This document shows positions 21,431 through 32,431 of a stretch of DNA of 44,737 nt, piece by piece. The notes under the pieces are model-generated. The model was given only the letters and a program-made list of their open reading frames with translations. It was not told the origin of the DNA and searched no databases. This stretch comes from Deinococcus aquiradiocola (GTDB lineage: Bacteria; Deinococcota; Deinococci; Deinococcales; Deinococcaceae). The translations under genes were made by a program, and so were the position numbers. Numbering within the stretch: the stretch's first letter is position 1; every line of letters begins with the position of its first letter. The stretch is from contig NZ_BMOE01000020.1 in assembly GCF_014646915.1 (NCBI RefSeq), forward strand, positions 1-44,737. Reading direction: 5' to 3'.

Positions 21431-22204
21431 ATGACCACTCCTGCCGCCACCAAGAAATCCAGCGTGCCCAAGACCGTCTGGGACCTGATCTTCACGCTCC
21501 TGATCCCCATCCTGATCCTCTCCCCGAACATCCTGGGGAGCGGCGTGAGCGTCGCGAACCTGATGGGCGGCGGCACGGGCGGCAACGTTCGCGCGTACCT
21601 GATCGCGGCCCTCATCCCGGTCGCGTACGTCGCGTGGGACATCCTCGTGAACCGCAACGTGTCGCCCGTCGCGCTGCTGGGCGGCGCGGCCGCCCTCGTG
21701 AGCGGCGCGCTCGCCTTCTGGTACGTGGACGGCTTCTGGTACGCCGTGAAGGACAGCGCCCGCTCGTACCTCACGGCGATCTTCGCGTTCGTGAGCATCG
21801 CCACGGCGTACCCGATGTTCCGCATCTTCCTGGACGCCGCCAGCATCGCCGAGTCCCCCGAACACCGCGCGTCCACGCAGGTCGTGATGCGCGATCCGGG
21901 CGTGGCGCGCGCACTGGTGCAGGCGACCCTGGTGTTCGGGCTGGTGGACGTGCTGGGCGGCGTCGTGAACAGCGTCGCGAACTACCACATCGTGGTCGCG
22001 AAGTTCGGGACGGACGCCTTCAACGCGCAGGTGGCGCAGGCGAACGCCGTGATGCGCGTGCCGGGCCTCGCCGTCTCGCTGATCGGGGCGGGCGTCGGGT
22101 TCTGGCTGGTGCAGCGCGCCGTCACCGCCCGCTACGGGGCGGGCGCGAGCCTGCTGGAGCCCGAGAAGCTCACCGCGAGACTGCAGGAGACCGGCGAACG
22201 CTGA
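21431..22204 (+). CDS. VC0807-like integral membrane protein
   Basis: 257 residues with about six membrane segments. The N-terminal pattern DLIFTLLIPILILSPNI, then LIAALIPVAYVAWDI, LLGGAAALVSGALAFWYVDG, and YLTAIFAFVSIATAYPMFR resembles the VC0807/intracellular septation-like group of uncharacterised membrane proteins. No catalytic motif is seen. It follows the AI-2E gene by 50 nt. Function unknown; the family call is by overall pattern. Confidence 0.7.
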   Translation: MTTPAATKKSSVPKTVWDLIFTLLIPILILSPNILGSGVSVANLMGGGTGGNVRAYLIAALIPVAYVAWDILVNRNVSPVALLGGAAALVSGALAFWYVDGFWYAVKDSARSYLTAIFAFVSIATAYPMFRIFLDAASIAESPEHRASTQVVMRDPGVARALVQATLVFGLVDVLGGVVNSVANYHIVVAKFGTDAFNAQVAQANAVMRVPGLAVSLIGAGVGFWLVQRAVTARYGAGASLLEPEKLTARLQETGER

Positions 22205-22330
22205 ACGCCCGCACCGGCATGACCGGCACGAGGGACCACAGGGCCGCGCCACACCGGGCGGCCCTGACCCGTCCAGGCCGACCGGCGCGGCCATGACGCC
22301 TCCAAACCCCTCCTGCGCTACATTCCGGTC

Positions 22331-22960
22331 ATGCGTTCCCTGACGATCCTGGCCGCCCTGCTCGCCACGTCCTCCGCCCTCGCGCAGACGGTCGCGCCCG
22401 CCCGGCCCGGCACCACCACCGTGTACATCAACGGCACGCCCATCCAGGGCACGGTCGTCACGGTGGGCGGCAAGTCGTTCGTGCAGCTGCCCATGACGGA
22501 CCTGCAGAAGTCCGGGGCGCTCGTGGCGGGCGGATCCGAGCCCATCAAGGCCATCCAGGGCTGCGCGGGCCAGCCGCTCTTCAACGGCGCGGTGCGCCTC
22601 ACGCTGCTGTCCGCCGGACTGAAGGACGACCGGTACGCCGTGACGTTCCGCGTGGCGAACGGTGCACGGCGGGACTTCAACCCCGCCGGGGACGCCGACG
22701 TGAACTCCGGCACGCTCTTCGCGGCGAGCGCGGACGGACAGGTGCAGCCGTTCAACACCTGGGACGACACGGCCAGCCCCAACCGTCAGCTCACGCCCGG
22801 CGCGAACCTCACCGCGACCTTCACGACGAGCGGCCCGCCGCCCTTCACGGTCACGCGCATCCTGTACCGCCCCACCGACGTGACCCTCAGGGAAGGCCGA
22901 CTGGACGGCCTGCCGTTCGCGCCGGTCAGCGCCATGGAGTTCGCACTGAAGTGCAAATGA
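22331..22960 (+). CDS. Secreted protein of unknown function
   Basis: 209 residues. A clear signal peptide (SLTILAALLATSSALAQ, cleavage near residue 19). The mature part starts with Thr/Pro, holds VYINGTPIQGTVVTVGGKSFVQLPM, which resembles a copper-amine-oxidase-like N-terminal (stalk) repeat often found on cell-surface proteins, then a beta-rich domain with two Cys (one in IQGCAGQP, one in the terminal CK). TACATT lies 6 nt before the ATG (leaderless). Standing alone between the VC0807-like gene and the racemase; role unknown. Confidence 0.75.
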   Translation: MRSLTILAALLATSSALAQTVAPARPGTTTVYINGTPIQGTVVTVGGKSFVQLPMTDLQKSGALVAGGSEPIKAIQGCAGQPLFNGAVRLTLLSAGLKDDRYAVTFRVANGARRDFNPAGDADVNSGTLFAASADGQVQPFNTWDDTASPNRQLTPGANLTATFTTSGPPPFTVTRILYRPTDVTLREGRLDGLPFAPVSAMEFALKCK

Positions 22961-22983
22961 TTCTGCCCGCTCTATCCTGAGCC

Positions 22984-24120
22984 ATGCCGCCCACCCTGCA
23001 GATCGACCGTGCCGAGCTGTTCGTGCTCCGCCTGCCCCTGAAGTTCCGGTTCGAGACGAGTTTCGGCGTGCAGACCGCCAAGACCGTGCCGCTGCTCGTG
23101 CTGCACGGCGGCGGGGACGCGGTGGGCCTGACGGGGCTCGGGGAGGGCGTGATGGAGGACGCGCCGATGTTCCGCGAGGAGACGGTGACGGGCGCGCTCG
23201 CGCTGCTGCGCGGCGCGTTCCTGCCCGCCGTGCTCGGGCGGAGCTTCGTGAACCCGCAGGCGATGACGCGCGCCCTGGACGGCTTCCGGGGCAACCCCAT
23301 GGCGAAGGCGATGCTGGAGGGGGCCGCGTGGGACCTGTGGGCGCGGCGTCTGGACGTGCCGCTCATGTCGCTCTTGGGCGGGGTGCGGCAGGAGGTCGCG
23401 GTCGGCGTGAGCCTCGGCATTCAGACGGACGAGGCGGCGACGGTCGCGGCGGTGGAGCGGCACGTGGCGCAGGGGTACAGGCGCATCAAGCTGAAGATCA
23501 AGCCCGGCTGGGACGTGCAGCCGGTCGCGGCGGTCCGCGCGGCCTTCCCGGACATCCGGCTCACGGTGGACGCGAACAGCGCGTACACGCTGGAGGACAC
23601 GCGCGTCTTCCAGGCGCTCGACACGTACGGGCTGGAGTACGTGGAGCAGCCGCTCGCATACGACGACATGGTGGACCACGCGGCCCTGCAGGCCCGCATC
23701 CGCACGCCGCTGTGCCTGGACGAGAGCATCGTGGGTGCCGCGTCGGCCCGCAAGGCGCTCGGGATGGATGCCGGGCGCGTCATCAACATCAAGCAGGGCC
23801 GGGTGGGCGGCGTGGCCGAAGCGGTCCGCGTGCACGAGGTCGCGCAGGCGTTCGGCGTGCCGCTGTGGTGCGGCGGGATGCTGGAGAGCGGCGTGGGCCG
23901 CGCCCTGAACATCCACCTGTCCACCCTGCCGGGCTTCAGCAAGCCGGGCGACACCGCGTCCGCCAGCCGCTACTGGCAGACGGACACCGTGCACGAGGCG
24001 CTCGAAATGACGGACGGTCACCAGCGCGTCCCGGCCGGAGCGGGCCTCGGCGTGACGCTCAACCGGGAGTTCGTGGAGCGCGTCGCGACCGAGCACGTCA
24101 TGCTGGACGGCCGGAATTGA
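22984..24120 (+). CDS. N-succinylamino-acid racemase / o-succinylbenzoate synthase (enolase superfamily)
   Basis: 378 residues. Catalytic residues are all visible: Lys169 and Lys171 in the KxK pair ([11 protein letters not shown]), Lys270 in [10 protein letters not shown], and metal ligands Asp196 (TVDANSA), Glu221 (VEQPLA) and Asp246 (CLDESI). This set and the KPGWD tail are those of the NSAR/OSBS group, which includes the well-studied Deinococcus N-acylamino-acid racemase. It interconverts N-succinyl D- and L-amino acids; some relatives make o-succinylbenzoate for menaquinone. No men genes lie here, while a GNAT acetyltransferase overlaps its stop, favouring the racemase role. TATCCT is 5 nt before the ATG. 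Confidence 0.9.
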   Translation: MPPTLQIDRAELFVLRLPLKFRFETSFGVQTAKTVPLLVLHGGGDAVGLTGLGEGVMEDAPMFREETVTGALALLRGAFLPAVLGRSFVNPQAMTRALDGFRGNPMAKAMLEGAAWDLWARRLDVPLMSLLGGVRQEVAVGVSLGIQTDEAATVAAVERHVAQGYRRIKLKIKPGWDVQPVAAVRAAFPDIRLTVDANSAYTLEDTRVFQALDTYGLEYVEQPLAYDDMVDHAALQARIRTPLCLDESIVGAASARKALGMDAGRVINIKQGRVGGVAEAVRVHEVAQAFGVPLWCGGMLESGVGRALNIHLSTLPGFSKPGDTASASRYWQTDTVHEALEMTDGHQRVPAGAGLGVTLNREFVERVATEHVMLDGRN

Positions 24121-24914
24121 CCCTCCGGTACGTGGTGCGGGCCGTGACGGACGCGGCCGACATGCGCGCCCTGGAGGACGTGCAGGTGGCCGCGTGGGGG
24201 TACGCGGACCGTGAGGTGCTGCCCGGCACGATGTTCCGCATCAGTGCCGCGAGCGGCGGCGTGGTCGTCGGCGCGTACCCGGAAGGGTCCGGCACGCCGT
24301 TCGGGCTGGCGTACGGCTTCCCCGCCCTGCGGGACGGGCAGGCGTGGCACCACTCGCACCTGCTGGCCGTGCACCCCGACTGGCGCGGGAGCGGCGCGGC
24401 CGTCGCCCTGAAGCTGGAGCAGGCTCGGCTCGCGCGCGCGCAGGGCCTCACGCGCATGACGTGGACCTTCGACCCGCTCGTCGCCCGCAACGCACGACTG
24501 AACCTCGGGAAGCTCGGCGCGCGCGCCGTCAGCTACCACCCCGCGTGGTACGACCTGCCCGCCCCCACGTCCGGCCCGGCCGTGCCTGCCGACCGCCTGA
24601 TGATCGAATGGGACCTGAACGCCCCGCACGCGGAGCAGCCCGCCCCCACCCCGGACGGCGAACCGCTCCTGACGGCCCTCCCGGACGGCACGCCCGGACC
24701 CTTCACGCCCCGCCCCGGCGCGCCCCGTACCCTGGCGGAAGTGCCCACCGCTGCCGACACCCTGCCCGGCCCGCTGCGCCTCGCGTGGCGTCTCGCGCTG
24801 CGAGAAGCGCTCGGCACGGCCCTGCGGGACGGGTACGTCGTGACGGGCCTCGCACGGCGCGGCGACCGTGCGTGGTACGTGCTGGAACCCGGCCACGGCA
24901 GCGGCCTGTACTGA
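24117..24914 (+). CDS. GNAT-type acyltransferase (COG3375-like)
   Basis: 265 residues if begun at TTG 24117, which overlaps the racemase stop by 4 nt (TTGA). A GTG at 24132 is the next possibility. GNAT core: beta strands then [22 protein letters not shown] (acyl-CoA binding loop) and the later segment [20 protein letters not shown]. The second half (residues about 160-265) is a Pro-rich linker plus a helical block ending [22 protein letters not shown]. In Geobacillus-type D-amino-acid salvage, a GNAT succinyltransferase feeds an NSAR racemase; the coupling here suggests the same. The acyl donor is inferred. Confidence 0.8.
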   Translation: MTLRYVVRAVTDAADMRALEDVQVAAWGYADREVLPGTMFRISAASGGVVVGAYPEGSGTPFGLAYGFPALRDGQAWHHSHLLAVHPDWRGSGAAVALKLEQARLARAQGLTRMTWTFDPLVARNARLNLGKLGARAVSYHPAWYDLPAPTSGPAVPADRLMIEWDLNAPHAEQPAPTPDGEPLLTALPDGTPGPFTPRPGAPRTLAEVPTAADTLPGPLRLAWRLALREALGTALRDGYVVTGLARRGDRAWYVLEPGHGSGLY

Positions 24915-24967
24915 CGGAAAGACTGGCCGGGCCACTTGGCTTCGTTGTGGATGGACCGGAATCCGGT

Positions 24968-25642
24968 TCAGTGGTTCATCGGCATGCCGTTCATCCCGTC
25001 CGTGCTGCCGGGCGCGACCGTGCCGTTCGCGGGGGGGACGGCCGCGCCGCGTTCCCTGAGCATGCCGGTGATGAGGTCGATCTCGGCCGTCTGGCTGACC
25101 ACGATGGCGTTCGCGACCGTCACGACGGGCGGCACGCCGGACTTCAGGCCCTCCTGCGCCATCTGCACGCCGCCCCGGTGGTGGCGCAGCATGAGCTGCA
25201 GGTACCGGATTTCGGCCTGCCGGGCGGGGAGGGTGTCGAGGGACTGCACGTCCGCGTCGCTCGCCATGCCCATCGCGGCGCGGTTCATGCCCTGCATGGG
25301 CGCGTCCGGTCCGGAGAACGGCAGGCCCCAGATGTCCAGCCAGCCGCCCATCTGTCCGAGCTGCGCTTCCTGCGTGACGGTGATGTCCTGCGCCAGCAGC
25401 CGGACGGGTGCCGACACGGGGCGTTCCAGGATGTGCAGGCTGAGTTCCACGGCCTGCCCGTGGTGCAGGCGCATGTCGCGCGCGAAACGCACGGCGGGGC
25501 TGCCTTCCTGCGGGAAGCGGTGCGCCTGCCAGAACCACGCGCCGCCCAGGACCAGCAGCACGGCCAGGACGGGCCACAGGAGGCGGAGCGTCCCGCCGCG
25601 CCTGGAGGACGACGGGTGGAAGGTGGGGGGGCGGGCCGTCAC
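24968..25642 (-). CDS. DUF305 family protein, membrane-anchored
   Basis: 224 residues starting with GTG. One N-terminal membrane helix (LLWPVLAVLLVLGGAWFW, residues 20-38) puts the rest outside. Two His-rich helical repeats carry DMRLHHGQAVELS and MLRHHRGGVQMA, and the C-terminus is Met/Asn/Gly-rich (GMNGMPMNH). DUF305 proteins are four-helix bundles linked to copper and other metals, and His plus Met ligands fit that, though the ligand is inferred. It overlaps the DUF3105 gene by 4 nt (GTGA), so both are made together. Confidence 0.85.
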   Translation of the reverse strand: MTARPPTFHPSSSRRGGTLRLLWPVLAVLLVLGGAWFWQAHRFPQEGSPAVRFARDMRLHHGQAVELSLHILERPVSAPVRLLAQDITVTQEAQLGQMGGWLDIWGLPFSGPDAPMQGMNRAAMGMASDADVQSLDTLPARQAEIRYLQLMLRHHRGGVQMAQEGLKSGVPPVVTVANAIVVSQTAEIDLITGMLRERGAAVPPANGTVAPGSTDGMNGMPMNH

Positions 25643-26139
25643 TGCGTTTCGGTGGTGGAGTACGGCCCGTCGCAGGCCGCGCCGCGTTCGGGGGCGGTGG
25701 CACCCTGCTCGTACTTGGACAGGAAGGCCTTGACGCGCGGGTCCGACGCGTCCTGCAGGGACAGTTGCGCGTTCCAGGCGCTCATCATGACGGGCGCGGC
25801 CTGACCGGGGTACGGGGACAGCAGCGTGTAGCTGCGGCCGTCCACGGCGGCCTTCAGCTTGGCGACGTCACCGGCGGGCAGGCTCGGCAGGTACGTGATC
25901 CATACCGCGCCGTGCTCCATGCTGTGCACCGCGAACTGGTCGTAGAGGGGGTTGTCGTACACGCCGCACTTCTGCCAGCGGGGGTTGTGCGTGCCGCCCA
26001 CCGGGGGGTGCTCGGTGTACGCGATCTGTCCCTCCTGGTGCTGACCACCCTGGTACTTGAAGGTCTTGACGCCAGTCAGGTCCCCGCCGGAGCAGGACGC
26101 GAGGATCACGGGGAGGGCCAGCAGCAGGGCACGGTTCAC
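25639..26139 (-). CDS. DUF3105 lipoprotein
   Basis: 166 residues if started at GTG 26139. A lipobox LASC (Cys near residue 16) follows a short hydrophobic stretch, so it is probably a lipoprotein outside the membrane. The DUF3105 core is recognised by the YTEHPPVGGTHNPRW stretch, a Cys (QKCGVYDNP), and HSMEHGAVWITYLP, rich in His and Cys. A GTG at 26145 is an alternative start, but CATAAT lies 6 nt before 26139 and abuts 26145, so 26139 fits leaderless transcription. It is coupled to DUF305. Confidence 0.82.
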   Translation of the reverse strand: MNRALLLALPVILASCSGGDLTGVKTFKYQGGQHQEGQIAYTEHPPVGGTHNPRWQKCGVYDNPLYDQFAVHSMEHGAVWITYLPSLPAGDVAKLKAAVDGRSYTLLSPYPGQAAPVMMSAWNAQLSLQDASDPRVKAFLSKYEQGATAPERGAACDGPYSTTETQ

Positions 26140-26211
26140 GAGCACATTATGCCAAGCGGTCCCGCCGGACGCGCGGGACGTTCCGCCACCCGCAGGGCGG
26201 GGGCAGGCAGG

Positions 26212-28302
<2,091 letters not shown>

Positions 28303-28323
28303 GTGACCTCTCGGGAACCTAGC

Positions 28324-28369
28324 GGGCGGGCGTCAGCGGGGAGTCAATTCCCGGCGCTGACGCCCGCCC
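28324..28369 (-). terminator. Terminator of fabF
   Basis: 14-bp perfect stem GGGCGGGCGTCAGC / GCTGACGCCCGCCC with a further 5-bp inner stem. It lies 40 nt past the fabF stop, upstream of ppk1. There is no T-run. Confidence 0.7.
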
Positions 28370-28408
28370 TCATCCTGTAATCACGCACCCGGCCGGGGCC
28401 GGGAACCG

Positions 28409-29644
28409 TCAGGCCTGCCAGCGTTTGAGGAGCAGCACGGCGTTCTGGCCGCCGAAGGCGAAGCTGTTGCTCATGGCGTACTCGACCTGCTGCTGGCGGG
28501 CGTGGTTGGGGATGAAGTCCAGCGTGAGCTGCGGGTCGGGGTCGTTGAAGTTGATGGTGGGCGGCAGGATGCCGTCGCGCAGGGCCTGCGCGGTCGCGAT
28601 GGCTTCGATGGCGCCGGCCGCGCCGAGCAGGTGGCCCGTCATGCTCTTGGTGCTGCTGACGGCGAGCGTGGCGGCGTGGTCGCCGTACACGGCCTGGATG
28701 GCAAGCGTCTCGTTGAGGTCGTTGGCGGGGGTGCTGGTGCCGTGCGCGTTGATGTACCCGACCTGTTCGGGCGTGACGCCCGCACCGCGCAGGGCGGCGC
28801 GCATGGCGACCTGCGCGCCGCGCCCTTCGGGGGCGGGCATGGTGATGTGGTACGCGTCGGCGCTGGTGGCGTACCCGACGAGTTCGGCGTGGATGCGCGC
28901 GCCGCGCGCGAGGGCGTGTTCGAGTTCTTCGAGCACGAGGATACCTGCGCCCTCGCCGAGCACGAAGCCGTCCCGGCTGGCGGTGAAGGGGCGGCTGGCC
29001 GTTTCGGGCGTGTCGTTGCGGGTGCTGAGGGCCTTCATGTTGCCGAAGGAGCCGATGGACATGGGCGTGATGGCGGCCTCGGTGCCGCCGGTCAGCATGA
29101 TGTCCGCGAGGCCCAGCTGGATGGTGCGGAACGCGTCGCCGATGGAGCCGGAGCCGGTGGCGCAGGCGGTGACGACGGTGCTGCTGGGGCCGGTCAGGCC
29201 GTAGCGCATGGCGACGTGGCCGGACGCCATGTTGCAGATGATCATGGGGATGAACATGGGGCTGACGCGGTTCGCGCCGCGCCCGTGCGCGATGCCGGAC
29301 TGCTCCTCCCAGGTTTCCATGCCGCCGACGCCGGTGCCGATGATGGTGCCGCTGCCTTCACCGGCGAGCTCCTCGCGGGTGAGGCCGCTGTCCTGCACGG
29401 CGAGGTCCGCGCCGATCAGGGCGAGCTGCACGAAGCGGTCCATGCGTTTGGCTTCGCGCGGGTCGAGGTGGCCGCTCAGGTCGTCGTTGATCTGTCCGGC
29501 GATCTTGGCGGGGTAGTTGCTGATGTCGAAACGGGTGATCGGTCCGATGCCGTTGCGGCCCTCGCGCTGCGCCTGCGCAAACGCGGCCTCGCCGATCCCG
29601 ATGGGCGTGACGGGTCCCATGCCGGTGATGACGACGCGCTTCAT
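28409..29644 (-). CDS. fabF: 3-oxoacyl-ACP synthase II
   Basis: 411 residues, condensing enzyme of fatty-acid elongation. The catalytic triad is clear: Cys161 in VTACATGSGS, His in NAHGTSTPANDLNET, and His in MTGHLLGAAGAIEA. The chain is normal in length. The ATG at 29644 overlaps the stop of a 16-codon leader ORF by 4 nt (ATGA on the minus strand), and a weaker AGGGGA also lies just upstream. acpP is 253 nt upstream with its own terminator, so the two genes are neighbours but are probably transcribed separately. Confidence 0.95.
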   Translation of the reverse strand: MKRVVITGMGPVTPIGIGEAAFAQAQREGRNGIGPITRFDISNYPAKIAGQINDDLSGHLDPREAKRMDRFVQLALIGADLAVQDSGLTREELAGEGSGTIIGTGVGGMETWEEQSGIAHGRGANRVSPMFIPMIICNMASGHVAMRYGLTGPSSTVVTACATGSGSIGDAFRTIQLGLADIMLTGGTEAAITPMSIGSFGNMKALSTRNDTPETASRPFTASRDGFVLGEGAGILVLEELEHALARGARIHAELVGYATSADAYHITMPAPEGRGAQVAMRAALRGAGVTPEQVGYINAHGTSTPANDLNETLAIQAVYGDHAATLAVSSTKSMTGHLLGAAGAIEAIATAQALRDGILPPTINFNDPDPQLTLDFIPNHARQQQVEYAMSNSFAFGGQNAVLLLKRWQA

Positions 29645-29691
29645 TGCTGTTCCCCTGCGGGCTGGACGGTGATGTTCGTGCGTTCTGGCAT
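29641..29691 (-). CDS. Putative 16-residue leader peptide upstream of fabF
   Basis: ATG at 29691, stop TGA at 29643-29641 overlapping the fabF ATG by 4 nt. The product is MPERTNITVQPAGEQQ. A near-ideal GGAGG (29704-29700) sits 8 nt upstream, much stronger than the site before fabF itself. A TATATT hexamer at 29720-29715 could be the -10. The peptide has no repeated codon suggesting attenuation. Its most likely role is to deliver ribosomes to fabF by coupling. Not detected by length-limited gene finders. Confidence 0.55.
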   Translation of the reverse strand: MPERTNITVQPAGEQQ

Positions 29692-29714
29692 AGTGACGGC
29701 CTCCAAATGCCGTA

Positions 29715-29720
29715 AATATA
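29715..29720 (-). promoter_or_regulatory. Candidate -10 for the fabF leader transcript
   Basis: TATATT on the minus strand, about 10 nt before the leader Shine-Dalgarno, in a local AT-rich patch. No consensus -35 is seen. Confidence 0.4.
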
Positions 29721-29784
29721 CCGGACGCTTCCTGAACTCGCTCCAACGGGTGCAGGATGGGCCTTGAGGGAACGCTCAGGCGGA

Positions 29785-29844
29785 CACGGTGCGGGGTGGA
29801 GGGGCACTGTGCGGGATGGAGAGGCACGGTGCGGGGGTGGGGGG
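29785..29844. repeat. Three tandem 20-bp G-rich repeats between acpP and fabF
   Basis: Units 29785-29804, 29805-29824 and 29825-29844 align without gaps, each beginning CAC(G/T)GTGCGGG and ending in a purine run. The plus strand is G-rich and so the minus-strand transcript is C-rich. It lies after the acpP terminator and before the fabF promoter. Confidence 0.75.
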
Positions 29845-29854
29845 TGCAATGCGA

Positions 29855-29879
29855 CGGGGCGCGGTGTGACCGCGCCCCG
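29855..29879 (-). terminator. Terminator of acpP
   Basis: 11-bp perfect stem CGGGGCGCGGT / ACCGCGCCCCG with a 3-nt loop, 18 nt after the acpP stop. Confidence 0.75.
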
Positions 29880-29897
29880 AAGTGTGCCCGTGTGGGG

Positions 29898-30128
<231 letters not shown>

Positions 30129-30259
30129 GTGATGACCTCCTGTGGTTGACAGTACCGGCCCAGTGTACACGCCCGTCCGTGAGTGCGGGGCGAGGTGCGG
30201 GCCGCGCGGCCCCGGCGTGTTCCTTCACCGTCCGTGCCGCCGCGTCCTGCGGGGGCCGC

Positions 30260-31081
30260 TCAGCGGACGAGGAGCAGGCCCACCAGGACGACGCCCACCC
30301 CGAGCCACTGGTAGCGGCGCAGGCGTTCGTGCAGCACCAGGGCGGCCATCAGGGCCGTGAAGACCGGGTACAGGTTGGTGAGGAGGCCCGCGATGGCGAG
30401 CGGTCCGGTGCGGGCGGCCAGCGTGAAGAACAGGTTCCCGAACACGTCGCCGGGGAAGCTGCCCAGGATCAGCCAGGGGCGCTGCGGGCGCAGGCCGCCC
30501 TGCCGCGCGGCGAGCGGCACGGCGATGAGGCTGCTGGCGAGGCGCGCGGCAGCGAGCGGCCAGAACACCCCGCCGCCCTGCGGGGTGGCGTGTGACAGCA
30601 GCACGAAGAACAGCCCGAAGCCCACGCCCGCCACGAGCGCGAGCGGCAGGCCGCCCCGTCCGCCGTGCGACGGGGCGAGCGAGAACACCACGATGCCCGT
30701 CAGGATGAGGGCCGAGCCGAGCAGGCGGGCGGGCGTGAGCGTCTCGCCTGCGAGGAGGCCCGCCGCGACCGGCACGACGGCGCCCATCGCGGCGGAACTG
30801 ACGGACACGACGCCCATCGGGCCGAGCGCGAGCGCGCGGAAGAACAGCACGACGGCCGTCATGCCGATCACGCCCGTCAGGGCCGCCAGCCACAGCTGCG
30901 GCGCGTGCGGGAGCGTCTCGTGCGTGACGAGCGCCAGGGCGAGGTACGCGAGCAGCCCGAGCGGGTGCGTGAGCGCCACCACGCGAATGGCGGGGTTGTG
31001 GCGTGACGCGAGGCCCGCCGAGAAGTCCCCCACCCCGTACACGAGGGCGGAGATCAGGGCGTACAGGGTGGAGGCGTTCAC
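30260..31081 (-). CDS. EamA/DMT family transporter
   Basis: 273 residues with ten predicted membrane helices in two EamA halves (GDFSAGLASRHNP, AALTGVIGMTAVVLFFRAL, FFVLLSHATPQ, LAIAGLLTNLYPVFTALMAALVLHERL). Drug/metabolite exporters of this superfamily move small metabolites; the cargo is not readable. GTG at 31081 lies 6 nt after TAGAGT (leaderless). It is a separate unit between acpP and serS. Confidence 0.85.
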   Translation of the reverse strand: MNASTLYALISALVYGVGDFSAGLASRHNPAIRVVALTHPLGLLAYLALALVTHETLPHAPQLWLAALTGVIGMTAVVLFFRALALGPMGVVSVSSAAMGAVVPVAAGLLAGETLTPARLLGSALILTGIVVFSLAPSHGGRGGLPLALVAGVGFGLFFVLLSHATPQGGGVFWPLAAARLASSLIAVPLAARQGGLRPQRPWLILGSFPGDVFGNLFFTLAARTGPLAIAGLLTNLYPVFTALMAALVLHERLRRYQWLGVGVVLVGLLLVR

Positions 31082-31156
31082 CGCGTCACTCTAGCGGGCG
31101 GCGCGTGACCGGAGGGTCAGGGGCGCGGGGACTGCCGCTCGCCCTGAAGGTGCGGT

Positions 31157-32431
31157 TCAGGTGGGCTGGCCGAGGTATTCCCGACCGCCCAGGTACGGGC
31201 GGAGCGCTTCTGGGATGCGGACGCGGCCGTCCGCCTGCTGGTGGTTCTCCAAGAACGGCACGAGGATGCGGGGCGCGGCGATGCCGGTGTTGTTGAGGGT
31301 GTGCGCGAAGTGGATGCGGCCGTCCTCGCCCTTGTAGCGCAGGCCGGTGCGGCGCGCCTGCCAGTCGCCGAGGTAGCTGCACGAGTGCGTCTCGCGGTAC
31401 TGCTGTTCGGACGGCACCCACGCCTCGATGTCGTACATGAGGACCTTGCCGGCGCCCATGTCGCCCGTGCAGTTCTGCACGACGCGGTACGGGAGTTCCA
31501 GGGCCTGCAGGATGCGTTCGGCGTTCGCGAGGATCGCGGCGAACATGTCGAGCGCGGCGGTCTCGTCGGCGTGCATCATCACGTACTGTTCGACCTTCTT
31601 GAACTCGTGCACGCGGATCAGGCCGCGCACGTCGCGCCCGGCGCTGCCCGCCTCGCTGCGGAAGGCGCTGGAGTACGCGGCGTACCGGACGGGCAGCTGG
31701 TCGTGCGGGAGGATCTCTCCGGCGTACAGGCTGTTGACGGGCACCTCGGCGGTCCCGGCGAGCATCAGGTCGTCGCCCTCGATCTTGTACACCTGGTCCT
31801 CGCCGCCGGGGAAGTGGCCGCTGCCGACGAAGGTTTCGGGGCGGACGAGGGCGGTGGTGCTGAGCATCTCGAAGCCCGCGTCGGCGAGCGTGTCGAGGGC
31901 GAGCGTCAGGATCGCCCATTCGAGGCGGGCGGCGTCGCCCTTGAGGAGGTACGAGCGGCTGCCGGACACGCGCGCCACGCGTTCCGGGTCGGCCCAGCCG
32001 TGCCGTTCGAGGAGCGCGACGTGGTCCTGCGGCGTGAAGTCGAAGGTGGGGGGCGTGCCTTCGCGGCGCAGTTCGACGTTGTCGCTGTCGTCGCGGCCGA
32101 CGGGGACGCTGGGGTGCGGGATCTGCGGAACGCGCAGCAGGAGCTGCTTGAGGGCGTCCTCGTGCGCGCGGAGTTCCGGTTCGATGGCCTTCAGGCTCTC
32201 GGCGAGGTCCTTGCCTTTCTGGATGAGGAGGGGGCGTTCCTCGGGCGTGGCCTTGGGGACGAGTTTGGCGTTCTGGTTGCGTTCGGCCTGCATGACTTCG
32301 GCGCGCTGCTTCAGGTCGAGGAGTTCCCGGTCGACGCGGAGCAGGTCGTCGAGGTCGAGGTCGACGCGTTTGAGTTCGGCGGCGCGGCGGACCTCGCCGG
32401 GGTGCTCGCGGATGAATTTCAGGTCGAGCAT
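31157..32431 (-). CDS. serS: Seryl-tRNA synthetase
   Basis: 424 residues, class II. An N-terminal coiled-coil arm (residues about 30-100, Leu/Glu/Lys-rich) grips the tRNA long arm. Catalytic core motifs: TAEVPVNSLYAGEIL, FRSEAGSAGRDVRGLIRVHEF (motif 2), DIEAWVPSEQQYRETHSCS, and motif 3 HTLNNTGIAAPRILVPFLEN. The ATG shares one base with the gatC stop (TGATG), so the two are co-translated. Confidence 0.97.
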   Translation of the reverse strand: MLDLKFIREHPGEVRRAAELKRVDLDLDDLLRVDRELLDLKQRAEVMQAERNQNAKLVPKATPEERPLLIQKGKDLAESLKAIEPELRAHEDALKQLLLRVPQIPHPSVPVGRDDSDNVELRREGTPPTFDFTPQDHVALLERHGWADPERVARVSGSRSYLLKGDAARLEWAILTLALDTLADAGFEMLSTTALVRPETFVGSGHFPGGEDQVYKIEGDDLMLAGTAEVPVNSLYAGEILPHDQLPVRYAAYSSAFRSEAGSAGRDVRGLIRVHEFKKVEQYVMMHADETAALDMFAAILANAERILQALELPYRVVQNCTGDMGAGKVLMYDIEAWVPSEQQYRETHSCSYLGDWQARRTGLRYKGEDGRIHFAHTLNNTGIAAPRILVPFLENHQQADGRVRIPEALRPYLGGREYLGQPT

